Virus record (IMG/VR): IMGVR_UViG_3300030116_003110
Location: 1-64,000 of that record
From: a virus
DNA: 64,000 bases
Strand: one strand, 5' to 3'
The position numbers and the translations under genes are program-made. The notes beneath the pieces are model-generated. The model saw nothing but the letters and a program-made list of their open reading frames with translations, searched no databases and was not told the origin of the DNA. Shown one piece after another: positions 59,114 to 64,000 of this stretch; the first letter of the stretch is position 1; every line of letters begins with the position of its first letter.

Positions 59114-60437
59114 TGAAGAGTATCTTAGGAAAGTTGTACCATTTCTAAAACCAAACTACTTTGAAGGTTCTCTGAAGGTAATCTTCAAACAGGTTGCGGC
59201 ATTTGTAGATAAGCATAACACCTTACCTACTCTGGAAGCATTTCGTATTGACCTTGAACAGAATGAGAAAATCTCAGATGATATGTTCACAGAAGTCTCT
59301 GCTTTGCTTCCAGAGATTTTTTCTCCTGTAGATATTGACCAAGACTTTCTACTAGAGAAAACTGAGAACTGGTGTCAAGAACGTGCCTTGCATATTGCTA
59401 TCATGGAATCTATCAATATCCTTGATGGTAAAAGTGAAACCATGACCAAGAATGCCATTCCAGAAATTCTTTCTGAGGCTCTTGGTGTTGGTTTTGATAA
59501 CAATATTGGTCACGATTATATTGACAATGCTGAAGACCGTTATGACTTCTACAATCGTGTAGAAGAAAAACTTCCTTTTGATATTGAAAACTTCAATAAG
59601 ATCACCAAAGGTGGACTACCTGATAAGACACTGAACATTGCACTGGCAGGGACAGGTGTAGGTAAGTCTCTGTTCATGTGTCATGTTGGTGCTAATGCAT
59701 TGCTGCAAGGCAAGAACGTTCTCTATATCACTATGGAGATGGCTGAAGAACGTATTGCAGAACGCATTGATGCTAACTTGCTGGACATTCCTATTGATCA
59801 GTTGGATAAACTGCCAAAGACTATGTTTACTGAGAAGGTAAATACTCTGGCAAAGAAAACTGTAGGTAAACTGATTGTAAAAGAATATCCTACAGGTGCT
59901 GCTCATGTTGGACACTTTAGAGCATTAATGAAAGAACTGAAACTCAAACGTTCTTTTGTTCCTGATATTGTGTTTATTGATTACCTCAACATCTGTGCAT
60001 CTTCTAGGATGAAGTCTATGGGTGGTGCTATCAACTCCTATACCTACATCAAAGCCATCGCTGAAGAACTGCGTGGTCTTGCTGTAGAGTTTGAAGTACC
60101 TATTGTCAGTGCTACTCAGACAACCCGTTCTGGTTACACTAACTCTGATCCCGGTCTAGAAGATACCTCAGAATCATTTGGTCTTCCTGCTACCGCAGAC
60201 TTAATGTTTGCTCTGGTGTCAAATGAAGAACTAGAACAGTCTGGTCAGATTATGGTGAAGCAACTAAAGAACCGTTACAATGACCCCAACAAATACAAGC
60301 GGTTTGTTGTAGGTATAGATAGGTCTAAGATGCGTCTCTATGATGTAGACCCTGTAGATCAAACTCTTGTAGATGACGGTATCCCCGTCTTTGATAAAAC
60401 TCCAGCTGGCGATAAATTTAAGGATTTTAAGATATGA
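59067..60437 (+). CDS. 41: Replicative helicase gp41 (DnaB-like)
   Basis: Hexameric 5'-3' helicase of the fork. The N-terminal domain has LTNEEYLRKVVPFLKPNYF; the RecA core starts LNIALAGTGVGKSLFM (Walker A near residue 195), then YITMEMAEERIAERIDAN, Walker B IVFIDYLNICASSR, QTTRSG, and the arginine-finger region KNRYNDPNKYKRFVVG. 456 aa versus 475. It starts inside the preceding gene and its end overlaps thyX. Confidence 0.95.
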   Translation: MSENLNKTILRSLLTNEEYLRKVVPFLKPNYFEGSLKVIFKQVAAFVDKHNTLPTLEAFRIDLEQNEKISDDMFTEVSALLPEIFSPVDIDQDFLLEKTENWCQERALHIAIMESINILDGKSETMTKNAIPEILSEALGVGFDNNIGHDYIDNAEDRYDFYNRVEEKLPFDIENFNKITKGGLPDKTLNIALAGTGVGKSLFMCHVGANALLQGKNVLYITMEMAEERIAERIDANLLDIPIDQLDKLPKTMFTEKVNTLAKKTVGKLIVKEYPTGAAHVGHFRALMKELKLKRSFVPDIVFIDYLNICASSRMKSMGGAINSYTYIKAIAEELRGLAVEFEVPIVSATQTTRSGYTNSDPGLEDTSESFGLPATADLMFALVSNEELEQSGQIMVKQLKNRYNDPNKYKRFVVGIDRSKMRLYDVDPVDQTLVDDGIPVFDKTPAGDKFKDFKI

Positions 60438-61129
60438 ACCAAACCGTGCTTCCTGTTGCTATTACCTCTTCCATGATCAATGCATACCAAGATGGTACAG
60501 GCAAAAAAATGTCTGCTGAAGATATCATTGCTTATTGTGCAAGAGTATCTAATCCATCCAATCAAGGTAATACAGAAACTAATGATAAACTGCTGAAGTA
60601 TCTGATTGATCATAAGCACTGGTCACCATTTGAGATGGTTGATATGGTTCTGGAAATCAATACAACCCGTGACATTGCACGGCAGATTTTGCGACACCGT
60701 TCATTTTCATTTCAAGAGTTTTCGCAACGGTATGCAGACCCAACTAAAGACCTTGCAGTATACATGCGTGAAGCACGTCTGCAAGATAAGAAGAACCGTC
60801 AAAACTCTATTGAAACTGATGATGTTCAACTCCAAGCATGGTGGGATGCGCAACAAAAATTTATGGTTACGCATGCAGACCGTATTTACAAAGAAGCAAT
60901 TCAAAAAGGTATTGCCAAAGAACAGGCTCGTGCTGTTCTTCCTGAAGGTAACATGCAATCCCGCATGTACATGAAAGGCAGTGTTCGTTCTTGGATTCAC
61001 TATTGTGAACTGCGTTGTGGCAATGGTACGCAGAAAGAACATAGGGAGGTAGCTTATAAGTGTGCAGAGATTTTGGTAAATCATCTGCCGTTTTTGAAAC
61101 CTTGGTTTAAGGAACTACCACATGACTAG
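60434..61129 (+). CDS. thyX: Flavin-dependent thymidylate synthase ThyX
   Basis: Makes dTMP from dUMP using FAD. The diagnostic motif RHRSFSFQEFSQRY near residue 94 matches RHRxxSxNxxSxRY (with Gln-Glu at the variable Asn site). An upstream HKHWSPFEMVDMVLEIN and a downstream LPEGNMQSRMYMKGS and RCGNGTQKEHREVA support it. 231 aa. ATGA overlap with gp41 and the next gene. Confidence 0.95.
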   Translation: MNQTVLPVAITSSMINAYQDGTGKKMSAEDIIAYCARVSNPSNQGNTETNDKLLKYLIDHKHWSPFEMVDMVLEINTTRDIARQILRHRSFSFQEFSQRYADPTKDLAVYMREARLQDKKNRQNSIETDDVQLQAWWDAQQKFMVTHADRIYKEAIQKGIAKEQARAVLPEGNMQSRMYMKGSVRSWIHYCELRCGNGTQKEHREVAYKCAEILVNHLPFLKPWFKELPHD

Positions 61130-61532
61130 ATATTTTTATTTACTTTTAGGATTTTTATTCGTTGGTATTGGGTTTATCGGGGTGTATGTCCCCGGTCTAC
61201 CTACTACTATTTTTATGATCATTGCAGCATGGTTTTTTGCTCAAAGTTCACCACGTTTTAGAAAATGGATTATGGAACATCCAAGGTTTGGTAAAGTTGT
61301 GAATAACTGGTATGATAAAATGATTTTCCCATTGTCAGCTAAGATTGGTATGGTAGTTACTATGCTGGTCAGTCTTGGTGTGACCCTATGGATCACAGGC
61401 AATTGGATTCTCACATTTGGCATTGGTGTTTGTATGGCTGCTGTAGTTTTCTGGGCAACCCGATACCCTAGTGATGAATGGGAATATAACCGCAGAAAAA
61501 AAGATGGATTAAAGATTGGATGGTTTAAATGA
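61122..61532 (+). CDS. YbaN-like (DUF454) membrane protein
   Basis: A 136-aa inner-membrane protein with FVGIGFIGVYVPGLPTTIFM and AWFFAQSSPRFRKWIMEHPRFG, the DUF454 signature (GxxGxxLPxLPTTPF, FAxSSPRxxxW). About three membrane helices. Overlaps thyX by eight bases. Role in host or phage unknown. Confidence 0.85.
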   Translation: MTRYFYLLLGFLFVGIGFIGVYVPGLPTTIFMIIAAWFFAQSSPRFRKWIMEHPRFGKVVNNWYDKMIFPLSAKIGMVVTMLVSLGVTLWITGNWILTFGIGVCMAAVVFWATRYPSDEWEYNRRKKDGLKIGWFK

Positions 61533-61723
61533 GTGCGTATAGACAAATTATTTCACAGTACTGGATTCAAGATGGAGGCGGTATGGTGTATGTTTATAAA
61601 GATGGATCAAAGTATGTGGTTGAAGCATATGATGATGAAGAGAATATGTTTTTGAAGGCTGACAATATCTACCGATTGGAAGCCGCAGAAAATCGTGCAG
61701 AAGAAATTGCACTTTTAGTATAG
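61529..61723 (+). CDS. Small hypothetical protein (64 aa)
   Basis: Overlaps the DUF454 stop (ATGA). Beta-type start (YWIQDGGGMVYVYKDGSKYVV) and a helical acidic end. Not recognised. Confidence 0.5.
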   Translation: MSAYRQIISQYWIQDGGGMVYVYKDGSKYVVEAYDDEENMFLKADNIYRLEAAENRAEEIALLV

Positions 61724-61734
61724 GAGAAAAGAAA

Positions 61735-62346
61735 ATGACTGAAGGAATGAAAGTTCCAAATAATGTAGTGTTCAAGTATCGGGTTCGTACCGATGGCAAC
61801 CCTATCACTTATATTAATTATGACAATGGTGATGAAAATCCTTTTGAGTGGAAAGATGTAGTATCTAAAGAACTCTTTGAAGATAAACGAGTAGTTCTGT
61901 TTTCACTTCCCGGTGCCTTTACTCCAACATGTTCTACATATCAACTCCCCGATTTTGAAAACCTTTACCAAGAAATTCGTGATGAAGGTGTTGATGAGGT
62001 TTATGTCATCTCTGTAAATGACACCTTTGTTATGCGGCAGTGGATGATCCACCACAACATTCAAAATCTTGAGTTTATTCCAGATGGTAATGGTGAATTT
62101 ACTCAACGTATGGGTATGCTTGTCTGTAAAGACCATCTTGGTTTTGGTAATCGTTCATGGCGTTACGCAGCTGTGATTGATAATGGCACAGTAGAAAAGT
62201 GGTTTGAAGAACCGGGTATCAATAACAAAGGTGATGACTTTGACCCGTATGGAAACACATCTGCTGAAATGGTTCTAGACTATCTGAAATGGGTAAACCA
62301 CGGTCCTAATTGGGACAATGTTCAAGATGTAGCCTATGCAGCATAG
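61735..62346 (+). CDS. Peroxiredoxin (Prx5-type)
   Basis: A thiol peroxidase of 203 aa. The catalytic segment is VLFSLPGAFTPTCSTYQLPDF, giving the peroxidatic Cys in PTC, and VDEVYVISVNDTFVMRQW is the following strand-helix of Prx5. A C-terminal extension ends DVAYAA. RBS TAGGAGA precedes the ATG. Probably protects infected cells from peroxide; recycling partner could be the glutaredoxin at 35396 (inference). Confidence 0.88.
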   Translation: MTEGMKVPNNVVFKYRVRTDGNPITYINYDNGDENPFEWKDVVSKELFEDKRVVLFSLPGAFTPTCSTYQLPDFENLYQEIRDEGVDEVYVISVNDTFVMRQWMIHHNIQNLEFIPDGNGEFTQRMGMLVCKDHLGFGNRSWRYAAVIDNGTVEKWFEEPGINNKGDDFDPYGNTSAEMVLDYLKWVNHGPNWDNVQDVAYAA

Positions 62347-62355
62347 ATAAAATTG

Positions 62356-62375
62356 TATACGATAGTTGAAAAAAA
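62356..62375 (+). repeat. Promoter-upstream repeat, copy 2
   Basis: Exact copy of the 20-base element at 51281-51300, located 15 bases before the next promoter's -35 box. Confidence 0.8.
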
Positions 62376-62384
62376 GTGTAGAAA

Positions 62385-62410
62385 GGGGCTTGCAATTGTA
62401 GGCCCCTTTT
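62385..62410 (+). terminator. Terminator enclosing a -35 box
   Basis: GGGGC pairs with GCCCC across a 12-base loop that contains TTGCAA, followed by four T. Third case of a promoter element inside a terminator. Confidence 0.75.
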
Positions 62411-62418
62411 ACTATATT
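62390..62418 (+). promoter_or_regulatory. Sigma-70-type promoter fused with terminator
   Basis: TTGCAA, 17 bases, TATATT, near-identical from -10 on to the promoter at 51304. Confidence 0.75.
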
Positions 62419-62449
62419 AAGTATGTAAGTTGATGAAAGAGAGTTTGCT

Positions 62450-62665
62450 ATGACCGAGAAAAAGTTTCAATTCGCAGTTAACCTTCCTCCCATGACTGAA
62501 GAGCAGGTTGGTATGCGTATCATGTGTGTAGATATGGCAGAAGTTGCCATGAACATCAAACGTCTTGGAGAAGATGTTTTCTACACCATTGAAGAACAGA
62601 TGGACGGACCTTTTCTGACCCACGAAGATTTGGGTCGGGAAAGTAATCCTTGGACATACCTCTAA
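62450..62665 (+). CDS. Small hypothetical protein (71 aa)
   Basis: First gene after the fused promoter. MTEKKFQFAVNLPPMTEEQV, then a Glu/Met-rich helix. Not recognised. Followed by three tiny overlapping genes. Confidence 0.55.
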   Translation: MTEKKFQFAVNLPPMTEEQVGMRIMCVDMAEVAMNIKRLGEDVFYTIEEQMDGPFLTHEDLGRESNPWTYL

Positions 62666-62677
62666 AGGAGTAGAATA

Positions 62678-62779
62678 GTGGAAGAACAAAAAGACAAGCA
62701 TCCTTGGGTGCCTAAGACTATGTTTCTGTTCTGTATGACAGTAGCACTTGGTTTCATTATTGTAGGAGCAAATCTATGA
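62678..62779 (+). CDS. Tiny membrane protein (33 aa)
   Basis: GTG start with AAAGGAG seven bases upstream. EEQKDKHPWVP then one membrane helix (MFLFCMTVALGFIIVGA). Its stop overlaps the next ATG (ATGA), supporting translation. Confidence 0.5.
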   Translation: MEEQKDKHPWVPKTMFLFCMTVALGFIIVGANL

Positions 62780-62943
62780 ATGATTTTAAGTTTATGGAAG
62801 ATGACTTGACAAACCGCATTGGTGAGTTTGGTGCAAAACACTTTGGCGTTAGTGTAGAGAACGTCGCCCTTGATGACAAACTGTTTGTTGCGGCGACTCG
62901 TTTGTTCTGGGATCATTACTTTGATAGTGAGGTAGAACTATGA
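62776..62943 (+). CDS. Tiny hypothetical protein (55 aa)
   Basis: Starts on ATGA overlap at 62776 (MNDFKFMEDDLTNRIGEFG) and ends on an ATGA overlap with the next gene. Helical, acidic, not recognised. Confidence 0.52.
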   Translation: MNDFKFMEDDLTNRIGEFGAKHFGVSVENVALDDKLFVAATRLFWDHYFDSEVEL

Positions 62944-63155
62944 GCAACCAACGTTCCGGTCGCACCTATCGTGCAGCATCTAATGACAACAGTGGAATGG
63001 GAACACTCCTGTTCTTCAAGTCTGCTGTAGAAGCATTGAATGATGCAGGGTATGATGATGCTGCATTTTACTTTGAACAGGTTGTAGACCATCTGCGTGA
63101 TGGTGGCGGTCTTCCTAAAGACAAACGTGAAACTGAAAAGGTTCTTGGTCTTTGA
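62940..63155 (+). CDS. Small hypothetical protein (71 aa)
   Basis: Overlaps the previous gene by ATGA. Contains LLFFKSAVEALNDAGYDDAAF and a basic end. Last gene before a strong terminator. Not recognised. Confidence 0.52.
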   Translation: MSNQRSGRTYRAASNDNSGMGTLLFFKSAVEALNDAGYDDAAFYFEQVVDHLRDGGGLPKDKRETEKVLGL

Positions 63156-63176
63156 GGGGGCGCTTGCCCCCTTTTT
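63156..63176 (+). terminator. Terminator before last late gene
   Basis: GGGGGC and GCCCCC close a four-base loop, then five T. Immediately after the stop at 63153. Confidence 0.88.
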
Positions 63177-63186
63177 CATAGTATGG

Positions 63187-63194
63187 TATAAATA
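63187..63194 (+). promoter_or_regulatory. Late promoter for partial gene at right edge
   Basis: Exact TATAAATA 25 bases before the ATG at 63219 and 11 bases after the terminator. Confidence 0.75.
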
Positions 63195-63218
63195 TTATAT
63201 CAACTAAAAGAGAGACTT

Positions 63219-64000
63219 ATGGCTTACGATTTTTTCCCAAAAACTGAATCTGAAATTGTAGAAAAAGTTGGCGACATATTCCCGGCAGAGAATGTGTCTG
63301 ATATTGTAAGTGTATTTACTACTCTAAAAGAAGGATTTAAAGGTTTAGAAACACCGATCAACATTGATCTAAAAAAACCTAGTATGGTAAATGTCAGTAG
63401 AGCTTTGCAAGGCGATATAACTATCCCTAGACTAAAGACTCAGGCTAAAGTTAAAAAAATTAATATGAAGTTTGGTAATGGTTCTTCTGGTAACCGTGGT
63501 ATTGCAAATAGGGGAAATCTTTTTGAACCACAGTTTGCTAATGCATTGATTGAATGGTATGAGGGAAAACCAGTTGGTGATGCAAAAGTGCTTGCTGCAA
63601 TTGAGCATTTAGACAAAACTCACGGTATTAAAAAATCTAAAAAGTTTGTTGTAAAAGAGGAAGGTGCAGAAAACACAAGGCGTCCATTAAAGTTTGGTTC
63701 TAGGATTGTTCTTGATAACCCAAAAGGACAGGGCAATGATGTAGGCAAGTCTGTAACTGATATTACTCTTGAACTAGATAATGGTCCGGTCTATCTTAGT
63801 TTAAAACTTGGAACAACTACAACTTTTTTCAACGTTGGTGTAAAAACTATCCTATCAAAAGATGAAATCCAGAAAGGTATGATAACTAATCAGGATGGAT
63901 TAAAACTTCTTGAGTTGTTTGGTATCAGTCCAACAGATTTCTGTAAAGTATTTAATGGGACTTTAGGTCAAGGATACTCTCAACAAAATGTTCAATATAA
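63219..64000 (+). CDS. Late gene of unknown function, 3' end outside window
   Basis: Open from ATG 63219 to the window edge (260 codons). Begins MAYDFFPKTESEIVEKVGDI. Contains RGNLFEPQFANALIEWYEG, then SVTDITLELDNGPVYLSLKLG, where D-x(n)-LSLKLG could be a PD-(D/E)XK-type strand. A late promoter precedes it. Homologues occur in marine T4-like phages to my memory, without a firm role; a nuclease or virion protein are both possible. Confidence 0.6.
   Translation, partial: MAYDFFPKTESEIVEKVGDIFPAENVSDIVSVFTTLKEGFKGLETPINIDLKKPSMVNVSRALQGDITIPRLKTQAKVKKINMKFGNGSSGNRGIANRGNLFEPQFANALIEWYEGKPVGDAKVLAAIEHLDKTHGIKKSKKFVVKEEGAENTRRPLKFGSRIVLDNPKGQGNDVGKSVTDITLELDNGPVYLSLKLGTTTTFFNVGVKTILSKDEIQKGMITNQDGLKLLELFGISPTDFCKVFNGTLGQGYSQQNVQY

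Overview
This window is a contiguous piece of a T4-like marine myophage genome (Caudoviricetes). The basis is gene content and order: gp13-14-15-16-17-18-19-20-67-68-21-22-23, then uvsY, uvsW, gp55, gp47, gp46, gp45, gp44, gp62, regA, gp43, uvsX and gp41, nearly all on the + strand with ATGA or TAATG junctions. The overall flavour (small redox, nucleotide and sugar genes between replication genes, phosphate genes, Hsp20, ThyX) is that of T4-like phages of marine bacteria such as cyanophages and pelagimyophages. Two features argue for an alphaproteobacterial host rather than a cyanobacterium or an enteric host: a circularly permuted two-piece tmRNA gene at 52921-53165, and a BMP-type ABC receptor. 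The host assignment is an inference.

Layout. 1-6651: tail-fibre and adhesin genes sharing short repeats, plus a very glycine-rich protein. 6661-20153: neck, terminase, tail and capsid module. 20223-26886: a tail-tube paralogue, recombination genes (uvsY, uvsW), late sigma factor gp55 and gp47, with an inserted phosphoribosyltransferase and a sugar epimerase. 26893-30431: tRNA-Gly, then a nutrient-uptake island (PiT permease, PstS, BMP receptor) that separates gp47 from gp46, and a reverse-strand two-helix membrane gene. 30530-42430: gp46, sliding clamp, clamp loader, RegA and DNA polymerase, interrupted by a FkbM methyltransferase, glutaredoxin, a pair of ParB-like paralogues, a pair of cupin/2OG-like paralogues and Hsp20. 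42430-51275: adenine-methylase-like protein, a DruA-like (DUF4338) protein, MazG-like hydrolase, kdsA and kdsB split by a homing-endonuclease-like gene, a nuclease-like protein, a primase-polymerase-like protein, and a carbamoyltransferase/oxygenase cassette. 51361-52909: small early proteins. 52921-53165: tmRNA. 53202-57473: a seven-gene reverse-strand operon of secreted and membrane proteins with an EF-hand protein and a nuclease. 57580-63155: uvsX, gp41, thyX, peroxiredoxin and small genes. 63219 onward: a partial late gene.

Transcription can be read directly. Nine copies of the T4 late motif TATAAATA sit in front of capsid and tail genes, hsp20, the tmRNA, the last gene, and (on the minus strand) the two reverse-strand units. 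Eleven host-type promoters (TTGACA-like, TATAAT-like) precede replication and early genes, every one with a 17-base spacer. Several are fused with the terminator of the preceding gene, in three cases with the -35 box inside the hairpin loop.

The genes fit one programme. Host-type promoters drive replication, recombination, nucleotide and accessory genes. gp55 and the clamp then switch on TATAAATA promoters for virion assembly, the reverse-strand membrane genes and, unusually, a phage tmRNA. Auxiliary genes suggest host manipulation: phosphate and possibly nucleoside uptake, KDO and surface-sugar synthesis, and redox protection. The strongest candidates for new biology are the late-promoted permuted tmRNA, the PiT-PstS-BMP island, the reverse-strand secreted-protein operon, and the terminator-promoter chimeras.
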